A DNA stretch of 64,000 nt from Ralstonia pickettii (GTDB lineage: Bacteria; Pseudomonadota; Gammaproteobacteria; Burkholderiales; Burkholderiaceae), in NCBI RefSeq assembly GCF_000607165.1, contig NZ_JFZG01000004.1, forward strand, positions 470,776 to 534,775, given 5' to 3'. Every line of letters begins with the position of its first letter. The stretch's first letter is position 1. The notes under the pieces were generated by a model, which was given only the letters and a program-made list of their open reading frames with translations, was not told the DNA's origin and did not search any database. The position numbers were made by a program, and so were the translations under genes. Positions 1 through 9,175 of the stretch are shown here, piece after piece.

Positions 1-635
1 CGCCCTTGACTGCATCGTCCTTAAGCAGGTTCAACGCCGCCACACCCAGGAACGCCGCGAAGATCACCACGCCGATGATGGACGTCGGCTTGGCGCCGGT
101 CAGCTCGGCAAACGGGTTCTTCGGGATAAAGGACTGCACCAGTTGTGGCACCGACAGGTCCGCCACCCTGCCGACATAGCTGTCTTGGATGGCAGTCAGC
201 CGGGCCGTTTCCTGCGCGCCTTGCACCAGCCCCTGCGCAGTCAGCCCAAACAGGTTGGTGACGAACACCCCGACCAGCGCGGAGATCAACGTCGTGAGCA
301 GCAGCGTGCCGATCGTCAGCACGCTGATCTTGCCCAGCGACGCCGTGCTGTTGAGCTTGGCAACCGAGTTCAGCACAGAGACCAGCACGAGCGGCATGAC
401 GATCATCTGCAGCAGCTGGATATAGCCGCCGCCAACGATGCTGAACCAGGAGATCGACTGCTTGAGCGTCGCGCTGTCGTCACCATAGATGAGATGCAGC
501 ACCAGGCCGAAAACGATGCCCAGCACCATGCCAAGCAGCACACGTTTGGCCAGACTCCAGCTCGCGTTCACGCGCCCCAGAGCAAGCAGGATGACGACAA
601 AAGTCGCGATATTCAGTAAGAGCGGAAGGTTCATG
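1..635 (-). CDS. tcyP: L-cystine:Na+/dicarboxylate-type symporter TcyP, N-terminal part (cut by window edge)
   Basis: Reading from 635 leftwards gives an uninterrupted frame to the window edge, about 211 residues. It begins [19 protein letters not shown] and contains the motifs [37 protein letters not shown] and [13 protein letters not shown]. These match what I remember of E. coli TcyP (YdjN), an inner-membrane L-cystine importer of the DAACS family. At least four hydrophobic segments are visible. The start is backed by an AAAGGAAC ribosome site just upstream. The C-terminal half, including the transport core, lies outside the window. Its neighbour porin is read in the same direction but is separated by a terminator, so the gene is probably transcribed alone. 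The family is certain; the cystine assignment is strong but based on memory. Confidence 0.9.
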
Positions 636-923
636 TTCCTTTGAGTCGCACGTTGCGATCGAAATCGAGCCGGAATCTTACGCCAGTTGCACAAAGGTTG
701 CCCGAGCACGGATCGCATCAAAAATGCAGGCCAATCCGCCGTAGATCCAGCACAGGCTTGGCTTTACGGCTGACGCACTGCCGTGTGCGGTGACGAGGAA
801 TGCCCGTGCGCGAATGCTCGCAACGCCCAGTCCCCCCGCGCGCGAGTGGCTTTCCGAGAACGAAAAAAAACCCGCACAAGTGCGGGCTGACAAGGAGCCG
901 AGCGATCAGGAGGTCACGCTCAG
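636..923. other. Intergenic region between porin and tcyP
   Basis: This 288-bp stretch holds the porin terminator (863-886) and presumably the tcyP promoter. A TAAGAT hexamer on the minus strand near 675 could be a -10 box, but no good -35 element is spaced with it. No convincing gene is present. Confidence 0.5.
863..886 (-). terminator. Rho-independent terminator of the L-fucose operon/porin
   Basis: On the minus strand a CCCGCA/TGCGGG stem with a 4-nt loop is followed by eight T residues. It lies about 40 bp after the porin stop codon, so it closes the long minus-strand sugar operon. Confidence 0.9.
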
Positions 924-1979
924 TCAGAACGAGTGAACGATACCGGTGTAGGCACCCAGTTGGTTCTTACCCGGCGCCGGGTTGTTGTTGGTTGCTTCGA
1001 CCGAGAAGTTGGCGGTAGCGCTGTTCTGCACCGTGCCCACGCTCGCGTACAGCATCGTGCGCTTGGACAGGTTGTAGTTGGCACCCGCCATGAACAGGTT
1101 GGCGTTGCCGCCACCGTGGTTCACGTTGACGCGATAGGCCGCGCCGATCAGCGTCAGCGCCGGCGTGACTTCATAGTTGATGCCCAGCCAGTAATGATTG
1201 GCCTTGGTCGGGGCGCCCGCTGCCGCATCCGGTGCAGACAGGTTTTCATACGCGGCAAACAGCTTCGCCTTGCCGATGGTGTACGTGCCGCCGATCGTCG
1301 CTTCCTTCGAGAAATTGAAGATGTCGCTGAACTTGCCGTTGCCGTCGCGGATCACGTCGTAGATCGCGCGCACTTCCAGCGGGCCGGCGGTGTAGACGGC
1401 GGACACGCCATCGCGACGGCTGTTCGTGAACGAGCCGGGTTGTTCACCCAGGCCGGTCTGCAGGCCGATCTGGAAGCCGCCCCAGGTCGGGCTTTGGTAT
1501 TCGACGACGTTGTTGGCGCCCGGCCAGTTACGCCCGCGCACCAGCGTGGCCGAGCCGATGAACTGCTGGCCGGTCGGGTCCAGGAACCAGACGTCGTTGC
1601 TGATGAAGAGGTTCTTGCCGGCCGTCAACGTGCCCCAGGTCGGGCTGGACAGGCCGACGTACGAACGGCGATTAAACAGCGCGTCACCGTTGGTTTTGCC
1701 TTGCGCCGCGCCAAAGCCGGACTCCAGCCGGAAGACCGCCTGCAGGCCACCGCCCAGATCCTCCTTGCCCATGAACCCGAACATGCTGGTCCCCCACTGG
1801 TTGTCGGCGGCGCGCCAGAGGCTGCCGCCCGGGGAGGTCGCGGTGGGGGCGACGTTGTTCTGATAGTCGATGCCGCTGGCGACGCGGCCGTACAGCGTGA
1901 CGTTGGTTTGTGCATGCGCGGCGCCAGCGGCCGCGCACACGATTGCCGCGCACAGCGGCCAAGTTACCCGTTTCTTCAT
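924..1979 (-). CDS. Gram-negative trimeric porin (OmpC/Omp32-like)
   Basis: This is a 351-residue general porin of the betaproteobacterial type. It has a signal peptide with a cleavage site near AHA-QTNVTLYG, the typical opening TNVTLYGRVASGIDY, repeated aromatic and glycine-rich beta strands, the loop-3-like segment RNWPGANNVVEYQSP, and a C-terminal phenylalanine (IVHSF) recognised by the Bam complex. The ATG at 1979 is preferred over the one at 1985 because AGGAG then sits seven bases upstream instead of touching the start. It is the last gene of the minus-strand L-fucose operon and is closed by the terminator at 863-886. I infer that it lets the sugar or sugar acid through the outer membrane; substrate selectivity cannot be read from the sequence. 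Confidence 0.93.
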   Translation of the reverse strand: MKKRVTWPLCAAIVCAAAGAAHAQTNVTLYGRVASGIDYQNNVAPTATSPGGSLWRAADNQWGTSMFGFMGKEDLGGGLQAVFRLESGFGAAQGKTNGDALFNRRSYVGLSSPTWGTLTAGKNLFISNDVWFLDPTGQQFIGSATLVRGRNWPGANNVVEYQSPTWGGFQIGLQTGLGEQPGSFTNSRRDGVSAVYTAGPLEVRAIYDVIRDGNGKFSDIFNFSKEATIGGTYTIGKAKLFAAYENLSAPDAAAGAPTKANHYWLGINYEVTPALTLIGAAYRVNVNHGGGNANLFMAGANYNLSKRTMLYASVGTVQNSATANFSVEATNNNPAPGKNQLGAYTGIVHSF

Positions 1980-2027
1980 TGTCATCTCCTCTCTCTGGTG
2001 TCATGCCGGCCACGGCCGGAATTGCTG

Positions 2028-2372
2028 CTACTGCGGTTGCTGTTGCAAATCGAAAATGCGGCTCATCGGTATCCACTTCTGCCCCGCGGGCGTCCAGGGG
2101 GTGGGCGCCTGAAACTGCCACATCAGCGCTTCCCATTCGCGGATCTTCGGGTCCGTGTCGGTGGCAAGCGCCATGCGCTCGGCGTCGTAGATGGCGTCGT
2201 CGGTATCCATCCACATCACCATGCGGGTGCCCAGCCGATAGATCTCCATGCCGATCACGCCGTGCACGCGCAGGTGGCGGGCGACTTCCGGCCAGATGCG
2301 TTGATGGTGGGCTTCGTACGTGGCGATGAGCGCCGCGTCGTCTTTCAGATCCAGAGCGAGGCAGTAGCGCAT
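2028..2372 (-). CDS. L-fucose/L-rhamnose mutarotase (RhaM/FucU-like cupin-fold family)
   Basis: A 114-residue protein of the L-rhamnose mutarotase family. It opens MRYCLALDLKDDAALIATYE, followed by HHQRIWPEV, MEIYRLGTRMVMWMDT and a tryptophan-rich C-terminal part. Family members interconvert alpha and beta anomers of 6-deoxysugars using conserved histidine, tyrosine and tryptophan residues. Here it stands inside the L-fucose operon, 7 bp from the L-fucose dehydrogenase stop. It therefore most likely supplies the beta-pyranose form used by that dehydrogenase. The length is normal for the family (about 105-115 residues). Whether it prefers fucose, galactose or rhamnose is inference from context. 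Confidence 0.88.
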   Translation of the reverse strand: MRYCLALDLKDDAALIATYEAHHQRIWPEVARHLRVHGVIGMEIYRLGTRMVMWMDTDDAIYDAERMALATDTDPKIREWEALMWQFQAPTPWTPAGQKWIPMSRIFDLQQQPQ

Positions 2373-2379
2373 GGCAACC

Positions 2380-3159
<780 letters not shown>

Positions 3160-4056
3160 TCAAGCCTTGAGTTGCAGGTTGTAGCAGCGGGCGGCGGTGC
3201 CACCCCAGAGGTCGGCGCGTTCAGTGGCGCTCAGTCGCTCTTCGGCCCAGACATGCAGCACGTCGTACACCGTGCCGTATGACGCCGCCAATTGGCACAC
3301 AGGCCAATCCGACCCAAACATCACGCGGTTGGGACCGAACACGTCGAGTGCCACGTCAAGGCATTGGCGCGCGTGCTGAACGTCGCGCACGGTCACGCCT
3401 TTTCGCCAGTCGGCTTCAGTCAGCAGGCCGGAAAGCTTGCAGGCGACGTGCGGCATGTCCTTAAGTGGCGCAAGCGCAGCCCGCCACCTTGCCAGCGCCT
3501 GCGCATCACGCTCGAACGCTTCAAGCGGCGGCTTGCCCAGGTGATCCAGCACCAGCAAGTGACGATCGTGCCGGCCGCAGAAATCCACGGCGGGCTCCAG
3601 TTGGTGGCCAAACACCAGCACGTCGTACGTGTAGCCCCAGAGCTGCAGCAACGCGACGCCTTGTTCGAACGTCGGGTCCAATAGAAATGCGGCAACGTCC
3701 GGTTCGTCCTGCACGGTGTGCCGGAAGCCGACCAGTTTGTGCTCACCGCTCCTGGCTTCGAGGCGAGCCTCAAGATCGGCGGCATGCAAGTCTTCCCAGC
3801 CGACCACGCCGACAATCCAGTCGTGCGCAGCGGCGAGGCCCAGCAGAAAATCCGTCTCCTCACGCACCCCGCGCGCCTGGACGGCAATCGCAGCGTCCAG
3901 GCGTTGCGCGCGCAGTTCGGGCAGCAAGTTGGCAGGCAGGCGGTCTTCGGCCAGAGCTTCCATGCCGGGGCCGATCCAGGAATACGCCTCGGGTTGATAG
4001 CGCCAGAAATGCTGGTGCGCGTCTATTCGTGGCACGGGCAGCGCAGGTACCGTCAT
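3160..4056 (-). CDS. L-fuconolactone hydrolase (amidohydrolase superfamily)
   Basis: A 298-residue amidohydrolase of the TIM-barrel metal-dependent type. The metal motif IDAHQHFWRY (residues 11-20, His14 and His16) is followed by VLDHLGKPP, HVACKLSGLLTEADW and the C-terminal MFGSDWPVC motif with the catalytic aspartate. The family opens sugar 1,4-lactones; with fucose dehydrogenase on one side and fuconate dehydratase on the other, L-fucono-1,4-lactone is the likely substrate. Enzymes of this type also open L-galactono-lactone, which would feed the galactonate dehydrogenase of the right arm. It lies 4 bp after the dehydratase stop, so translation is probably coupled. Confidence 0.9.
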   Translation of the reverse strand: MTVPALPVPRIDAHQHFWRYQPEAYSWIGPGMEALAEDRLPANLLPELRAQRLDAAIAVQARGVREETDFLLGLAAAHDWIVGVVGWEDLHAADLEARLEARSGEHKLVGFRHTVQDEPDVAAFLLDPTFEQGVALLQLWGYTYDVLVFGHQLEPAVDFCGRHDRHLLVLDHLGKPPLEAFERDAQALARWRAALAPLKDMPHVACKLSGLLTEADWRKGVTVRDVQHARQCLDVALDVFGPNRVMFGSDWPVCQLAASYGTVYDVLHVWAEERLSATERADLWGGTAARCYNLQLKA

Positions 4057-4060
4057 CGCA

Positions 4061-5338
4061 TCAGCCTCGGAAGCGGTACTGCTCGAGCGATGCCGGTTTC
4101 ATCGTGATGGAGAAACCCGGTGCCTGCGGCGGCAGATAGGCGGCGTTGCGTACCACGCAGGGGTCGACAAAGTGCTCGTGCAGGTGGTCGACGTACTCGA
4201 CCACGCGGCCTTCGCGCGTGCCCGACACGCAGATGTAGTCGATCATCGACAGGTGCTGCACGTACTCGCACAGGCCCACGCCGCCGGCATGCGGGCACAC
4301 CGGCAAGCCGTACTTGGCGGCCAGCAGCAACACAGCCAGGATCTCGTTCACACCGCCCAGCCGGCACGCGTCGATCTGCACGACATCGATGGCGCCGCGC
4401 ATGATGAACTGCTTGAAGAGAATGCGGTTCTGGCACATCTCGCCGGTCGCCACCTTGACGGGGGCAACGGCTTCGCGAACCTTGCGATGGCCTTCCACAT
4501 CGTCCGGGCTGGTCGGCTCTTCAATGAACCACGGCTTGGCGAAACCGAGTTCGCGCACCCAGTCGATGGCCTCCTTGACCTCCCAGACCTGGTTGGCATC
4601 GATCATCAGCTCGCGGTCCGGCCCGAGCACTTCGCGCGCGATCGAGACGCGGCGAATGTCGTCCTTCAGATCGCGCCCGACCTTGAGCTTGATATGGCGG
4701 AAACCGCTGTCGACGGCCTCGCGGCAGAGGCGGCGCAGCTTGTCGTCGTCATAGCCAAGCCAGCCGGCGGACGTGGTGTAGCACGGGTAGCCTTCCTGCT
4801 CCAGCGTGCGAATGCGGTCGGCCTTGCCGGGCGCCTGCTTGCGCAGCAGGTCGAGCGCTTCTTCGGGCGTGATGCCGTCGGTGATATAGCGGAAGTCGAT
4901 GCAGCGCACGAACGCTTCCGGTGTGAGATCGGCCACCAGGCGCCACAGCGGCTTGCCTTCGGCCTTGGCCCACAGATCCCACGCTGCATTGACGACGGCG
5001 CCCGTCGCCAGATGGATGGCGCCCTTGTCCGGGCCGATCCAGCGCAACTGGCTGTCGGACGTGACGTGGCGCCAGAAGCGGCCCATGTCTTCACGAATCC
5101 AGTCGAGATCCAGCCCTTCCACCAGATGACGCATCGCCTCGATGGCAGCGCAGCACACCTCGTTGCCGCGCCCGATGGTGAAGGTCAGGCCGTGGCCTTC
5201 CAGGCCCGGCTGGTCAGTCTCCAGGATCACGTAGGCCGCGGAGTAATCCGGGTCCGGATTCATCGCGTCGGAGCCATCGAGATGCTGGGAAGTCGGAAAG
5301 CGTACGTCCAGCACGCGCAGGGATCGGATGATGGTCAT
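4061..5338 (-). CDS. L-fuconate dehydratase (enolase superfamily)
   Basis: A 425-residue mandelate-racemase-group enolase. The catalytic set is complete: Lys217/Lys219 in HIKLKVGRD, metal ligands Asp247 (MIDAN), Glu273 (FIEEP) and Glu300 (ATGE), and His350 in PHAGG. It converts L-fuconate to 2-keto-3-deoxy-L-fuconate. The stretch WIREDMGRFWR and the N-terminal VRFPTSQHLDGSDAMNPDPD are typical of the fuconate dehydratase subgroup as I know it. The start at 5338 was chosen because homology-like sequence begins at MTIIRSLRVLDVRFP; the frame stays open upstream only as a shadow of the next gene. It lies in the operon between the FAH hydrolase and the lactonase. Confidence 0.92.
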   Translation of the reverse strand: MTIIRSLRVLDVRFPTSQHLDGSDAMNPDPDYSAAYVILETDQPGLEGHGLTFTIGRGNEVCCAAIEAMRHLVEGLDLDWIREDMGRFWRHVTSDSQLRWIGPDKGAIHLATGAVVNAAWDLWAKAEGKPLWRLVADLTPEAFVRCIDFRYITDGITPEEALDLLRKQAPGKADRIRTLEQEGYPCYTTSAGWLGYDDDKLRRLCREAVDSGFRHIKLKVGRDLKDDIRRVSIAREVLGPDRELMIDANQVWEVKEAIDWVRELGFAKPWFIEEPTSPDDVEGHRKVREAVAPVKVATGEMCQNRILFKQFIMRGAIDVVQIDACRLGGVNEILAVLLLAAKYGLPVCPHAGGVGLCEYVQHLSMIDYICVSGTREGRVVEYVDHLHEHFVDPCVVRNAAYLPPQAPGFSITMKPASLEQYRFRG

Positions 5339-5373
5339 GAGTATCGTGTTCGGGATTGCGGAATGCGTGCCCT

Positions 5374-6234
5374 TCAGCCTTGCGCGTTCACCGTGCGCTG
5401 GCACTGCTCGCCCAAGCCCTGGATGCCCAGGCGCATGGTCTGGCCGGCGCGCAGATAGACCGGCGGCTTCTGCCCTAGCCCCACGCCCGGCGGGGTGCCG
5501 GTGGAAATCACATCGCCCGGTTGCAGGCTCATGAAGCGGCTCAGGTAGCTCACCAGATGCGCCACGCCAAACACCATGGTCGACGTCGATCCGTTCTGGT
5601 AGCGATGCCCGTCCACCTCCAGCCACAGATGCAGCGCTTGCGGGTTGGGCACCTCGTCTGCGGTGACCAGCCACGGGCCGATGGGGCCGAAGGTGTCGCA
5701 GCCCTTGCCCTTGTCCCACGTGCCGCCGCGCTCGAGCTGGTATTCGCGCTCCGACACATCGTTGATGACGCAGTAGCCCGCCACGTGCGCGAGCGCATCC
5801 GCCTCGCTGATGTACCGGCCGCCCTTGCCGATCACCACGCCAAGCTCGACTTCCCAATCGGTCTTCACCGAGCCACGCGGTATTTCAACGTCATCGTCCG
5901 GGCCGCAGATGGCGCTGGTCCATTTGCCGAAGACGACCGGCTCGGCCGGCACTTCGGCGCCGGTTTCAGCAGCATGGTCGGAGTAGTTCAGCCCGATGCA
6001 GATGAACTTGCCCACGTTGCCCACGCAGGCGCCCAGGCGCAGGCCCGCTTGCGGCGTGCCATCGACGATGGGCAGGCGGCTGATGTCCAGCGTGCGCAGG
6101 TGAGCCAGGCTCTCGGGCAGCAGCGCAGCGCCGCCGATGTCGTCAATCACGGCGGACAGGTCGCGCACTTGCCCTTGTGCATCGAGCAGGCCGGGCTTTT
6201 CCTGGCCCTTGGGGCCGTAGCGGAGGAGTTTCAT
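5374..6234 (-). CDS. 2,4-diketo-3-deoxy-L-fuconate hydrolase (FAH family)
   Basis: A 286-residue fumarylacetoacetate-hydrolase-fold protein. Family signatures are FICIGLNYSDHAAE, EPVVFGKWTSAICGP, DWEVELGVVIG with metal-binding acidic residues, and PGDVISTGTPPGVG. In the non-phosphorylative L-fucose route this family member cleaves 2,4-diketo-3-deoxy-L-fuconate to pyruvate and L-lactate. That role is set by its place directly after the 2-keto-3-deoxy-L-fuconate dehydrogenase. The ATG at 6234 (MKLLRYGPKGQEKPGLLD) is the standard family start. Alternative substrates, such as other acylpyruvates, cannot be excluded from sequence alone. Confidence 0.9.
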   Translation of the reverse strand: MKLLRYGPKGQEKPGLLDAQGQVRDLSAVIDDIGGAALLPESLAHLRTLDISRLPIVDGTPQAGLRLGACVGNVGKFICIGLNYSDHAAETGAEVPAEPVVFGKWTSAICGPDDDVEIPRGSVKTDWEVELGVVIGKGGRYISEADALAHVAGYCVINDVSEREYQLERGGTWDKGKGCDTFGPIGPWLVTADEVPNPQALHLWLEVDGHRYQNGSTSTMVFGVAHLVSYLSRFMSLQPGDVISTGTPPGVGLGQKPPVYLRAGQTMRLGIQGLGEQCQRTVNAQG

Positions 6235-6270
6235 CGTGTTGTCTTTGTGGACTGCAATCAAACAAACCAA

Positions 6271-7020
6271 TCAGTTGGACCAGCCGCCGTCGATCACGCA
6301 GCAAGTGCCGGTCGTGAAGCGGGACTCATCCGAAGCCAGGTAGGTCGCCAGCGCGGCGATCTCGTCTGTCGTGCCGACGCGGCCCATCGGCTGGCGCGCA
6401 ACGAAGGCTGCGCGGACGGTGTCGATCGGCACGTTCTGTTCCTGCGCTTGCGTGGCAATGCGCTGCTCGAGCGAGGGAGACTCCACCGTGCCCGGGCAGA
6501 TGGCGTTGCAGCGAATGCCGCGCGCCACAAAGTCGGCGGCAATCGCCTTGGTCATCCCGATGACAGCGGCCTTGGTCGTGCCATACACGAAGCGGTTCGG
6601 TACGCCCTTCACGCTTGATGCGGCAGAGGCCATGTTGATGATCGACGCGCCGCCGTTGTCCAGCATCTTCGGCAACAGCGCACGCGTCAGGCGGTACATC
6701 GATGTCACGTTGAGCTGCCACGAGAACGCCCAGTCGTCCTCCGAACATTCGAGGATGCTGCCGGGGTGCACGAAGCCCGCGCAGTTGAACAGCGCATCGA
6801 AAGCAGCTTCTTCGCGTGCCAGGATGGCAACGGCATTGGCGTCCGTCACGTCCAGGCGCAAGGTGCGGACGCCGGCGGTCTCTGCCAGCGTGGCCAACGC
6901 CTCTGCATTGATATCGGTGGCGAGCACCTGCGCGCCCTCTCTTGCAAACATCATCGCGCTCGCCCGGCCAATACCCTGCCCAGCCGCCGTCACGAGGATG
7001 CGTTTTCCTTGGAGTCTCAT
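6271..7020 (-). CDS. 2-keto-3-deoxy-L-fuconate dehydrogenase (SDR family)
   Basis: A 249-residue SDR. The NAD-binding TAAGQGIG is at residues 11-18, and Ser132, Tyr146 and Lys150 (YGTTKAAV) form the catalytic set. CAGFVHPG replaces the usual NNAG, a variant I associate with the DHRS6/KDF-dehydrogenase subgroup. It would oxidise 2-keto-3-deoxy-L-fuconate to the 2,4-diketo acid cleaved by the next gene. The start at 7020 was chosen for the typical MRLQGKRILVTAAG opening. It follows the sugar-binding-protein gene across 140 bp that carry two hairpins. Confidence 0.88.
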   Translation of the reverse strand: MRLQGKRILVTAAGQGIGRASAMMFAREGAQVLATDINAEALATLAETAGVRTLRLDVTDANAVAILAREEAAFDALFNCAGFVHPGSILECSEDDWAFSWQLNVTSMYRLTRALLPKMLDNGGASIINMASAASSVKGVPNRFVYGTTKAAVIGMTKAIAADFVARGIRCNAICPGTVESPSLEQRIATQAQEQNVPIDTVRAAFVARQPMGRVGTTDEIAALATYLASDESRFTTGTCCVIDGGWSN

Positions 7021-7039
7021 TGCGTCTGCGTTCCGGCGC

Positions 7040-7142
7040 GGGCCACGTTGGCGGTGGCCCATTCCGGCAATGGAGTTAAAACACTGCGCCGTTCAGGAAA
7101 GGGATTCAGCCGGCATGGCGGCGAACGACGCTCCGCCATGCC
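7040..7142 (-). other. Two stem-loops after the sugar-binding-protein gene
   Basis: The 140-bp gap between the binding-protein stop (7161) and the next start (7020) contains two hairpins. One has a perfect 10-bp GGCATGGCGG stem (7112-7121 with 7133-7142, 11-nt loop). The other has a 7-bp GGGCCAC/GTGGCCC stem (7040-7046 with 7054-7060). Neither has a T tract. The arrangement resembles hairpins that protect binding-protein mRNA from 3' decay and lower the output of later genes; this role is inferred. Confidence 0.6.
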
Positions 7143-7160
7143 CCTTGTTGCGATGAATCG

Positions 7161-8108
7161 TCAGTACAGGACGTTCTTGGCCTCAGGCGAATCGAGGTTC
7201 TGCTTGTTGACCATCATCACGCCCGTGTCGACCTGCTTCTGCACGGGCTTCTTCTCGATCACGCTGACGACCGTTTCGATGCCCTTGTAGCCCATCTGGT
7301 ACGAGCTTTGGACGGCGATTGCGCGGATCGTGCCGTCGCGCACGAAGCCCTGCAGGTCCTGGTTGCCATCAAAGCCGATGGCCGCCACCTTGCCGCTCTT
7401 GCCCGACTGCTGCAGCGCGCGCCCCATCCCGACCGCCGTTGGTTCGTTCGCACCAAAGATGCCCTTCAGATCGGGATTGGCGGCCAGCACGTCCGTCGTC
7501 TGGTTCAGCGCCGTTGCCATTTGCGATTGCGAGTAGAACGGCCCAACGATCTGCAGCTTCGAATGCGTCTCGATGTATTTCTTGAAGCCGCCCACGCGGC
7601 CGATTTCGGACCCCGCGCCCGGCACATAAGACATGATCGCGATCTTGCCGGTCTGGCCGACGGCCTCGATCATCGCCTTCGCGCACAACTCACCCGCCTT
7701 CGCGTTATCGGTCGACAGGAACGACTGGTAATACTGCTTGCCTGAATCGGACACCATCGAGTCGATCAGCACCACCGGGATGTGCGCTTCCCATGCCTTC
7801 TTCATCGCCGGCACCAGCGCATCCGGGTCTGACGGCGCGAGGACAATGCCCGCGACATGCCGGTTGACCGCGTTCTCGACCATGTTCACTTCGTCGGCAA
7901 TGGCCGATTCTGCTGCCGGCCCCTGGAAGGTCATCGTGTAGCCCTTCGCGTTGCCCATGGCGGCCGTCGCGCCCTTCTGAACGTTCTGCCAGTAGTTGGA
8001 ATTTGCCGATTTCACGATCACGGCAATTTCACCGCCTGCCGCCTGCGCATAGGCAGAGAACAGTGCACACGTTGCTGCAACCACCGCCAGTACGGAAAAC
8101 TTCTTCAT
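7161..8108 (-). CDS. Periplasmic sugar-binding protein of ABC importer (ribose/galactose class)
   Basis: A 315-residue substrate-binding protein with a signal peptide (MKKFSVLAVVAATCALFSA, cleavage near AYAQA-AGG). It has the two-lobe periplasmic binding fold: GIVLAPSDPDALVPAMKKA, IPVVLIDS, GKIAIMSYVPGAGSEIGRVGG, GIFGANEPTAVGMGRAL and KVAAIGFDGNQDLQ. This is Pfam Peripla_BP_4-type, class CUT2, serving importers with one dimeric permease and a double ATPase, both encoded just upstream. From operon content the ligand is probably L-fucose and perhaps L-galactose. The downstream hairpins fit the high protein demand of binding proteins. Confidence 0.92.
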   Translation of the reverse strand: MKKFSVLAVVAATCALFSAYAQAAGGEIAVIVKSANSNYWQNVQKGATAAMGNAKGYTMTFQGPAAESAIADEVNMVENAVNRHVAGIVLAPSDPDALVPAMKKAWEAHIPVVLIDSMVSDSGKQYYQSFLSTDNAKAGELCAKAMIEAVGQTGKIAIMSYVPGAGSEIGRVGGFKKYIETHSKLQIVGPFYSQSQMATALNQTTDVLAANPDLKGIFGANEPTAVGMGRALQQSGKSGKVAAIGFDGNQDLQGFVRDGTIRAIAVQSSYQMGYKGIETVVSVIEKKPVQKQVDTGVMMVNKQNLDSPEAKNVLY

Positions 8109-8143
8109 GTCTCACTCCTTGGTTTTGGTTTGAACTTCTCGAC

Positions 8144-9175
8144 TCACAACTTGCGGTTTCTGAGCTGATCGATCCAGACGGTGCCAAGGATGACCACGCC
8201 GATGATGATCTGCTGGATAAAACTCGATACGCCGTTCATGTTGAGCCCGTTGCGCAACACGCCGATCACGAACGCGCCAATGGCCGTGCCCGAGACCGTT
8301 CCGACACCGCCCATCAGCGACGTCCCGCCGATGACGGCGCTGGCAATCGCATCAAGTTCGTACATCACGCCCTCGTTCGGTTGTGCGGTCACGAGGCGAG
8401 ACATCAGCACGCACCCGGCCATCCCTGCCAGCAAGCCCGATAGCACATACGTGAACAGCTTCACGCCTTGCACATTTACACCCGACAAGCGAGCTGCTTC
8501 GGCGTTCGAGCCGACTGCATAGATGTGGCGACCCAGTGAAGTCCGTGAGAGCAGCACGGAGACAGCGATGAACAGCGCAAGCATGATCACCACCGGGTAA
8601 GGAATGCCGGGGAAGACCGTGTCCGGAAAGCCGTCTGCCCCAATGTGCGAGATGCGGAACAGTGCGCCGTTGCCGAGTTCGCCGAAAGCATCTCCCAGGC
8701 CCGAGACAGGACGGGCGCCCGTGATCTGCAGGGCCACGCCGCGCGCCACCAGCATCATGCCCAGCGTGGCAATAAAGGGCGGCAGGCCCATCCTGGTGAT
8801 ACAGATACCGTTGACCCATCCGCACACGCCGCCAACCAGCACGCCGGCCAGCATGGCAATCGGAACAGGTACGCCCATCTTGACGAGCAAGGCCGCCACC
8901 ACGCCAGAGAGCGCCAGCACCGAGCCCACCGACAAGTCAATGCCACCGGTGATGATCACGCACGTGGCGGCGACGCCCAGGTAGGCAATCGACGTGACCT
9001 GCAGTGCGACGGTCATGAAGTTGCCGACCGAAAAGAAGGCCGCGCTGGTTGCGGAAAACGCAATCACAAGCGCCACCAGGCTACCGAGCGCTGCAAACTT
9101 TTGGATCAGGTCCCGATGGTGTTGCTTGCTCTGCTTTTTCACGGCCTGCGGCTGATCTGATGTCATTTCAAGCAT
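8144..9175 (-). CDS. Sugar ABC transporter permease (CUT2/RbsC-like)
   Basis: A 343-residue inner-membrane permease with eight to ten hydrophobic segments. It carries the CUT2 landmarks GGIDLSVGSVLALSGVVAALL and GRHIYAVGSNAEAARLSGVNV, the second being the loop that contacts the ATPase, plus AIASAVIGGTSLMGGVGT. It works with the binding protein and ATPase on either side to import the sugar. The start at 9175 overlaps the ATPase stop by 8 bp and has AGGAAGAA upstream. An internal ATG at 9166 is possible. Confidence 0.92.
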   Translation of the reverse strand: MLEMTSDQPQAVKKQSKQHHRDLIQKFAALGSLVALVIAFSATSAAFFSVGNFMTVALQVTSIAYLGVAATCVIITGGIDLSVGSVLALSGVVAALLVKMGVPVPIAMLAGVLVGGVCGWVNGICITRMGLPPFIATLGMMLVARGVALQITGARPVSGLGDAFGELGNGALFRISHIGADGFPDTVFPGIPYPVVIMLALFIAVSVLLSRTSLGRHIYAVGSNAEAARLSGVNVQGVKLFTYVLSGLLAGMAGCVLMSRLVTAQPNEGVMYELDAIASAVIGGTSLMGGVGTVSGTAIGAFVIGVLRNGLNMNGVSSFIQQIIIGVVILGTVWIDQLRNRKL

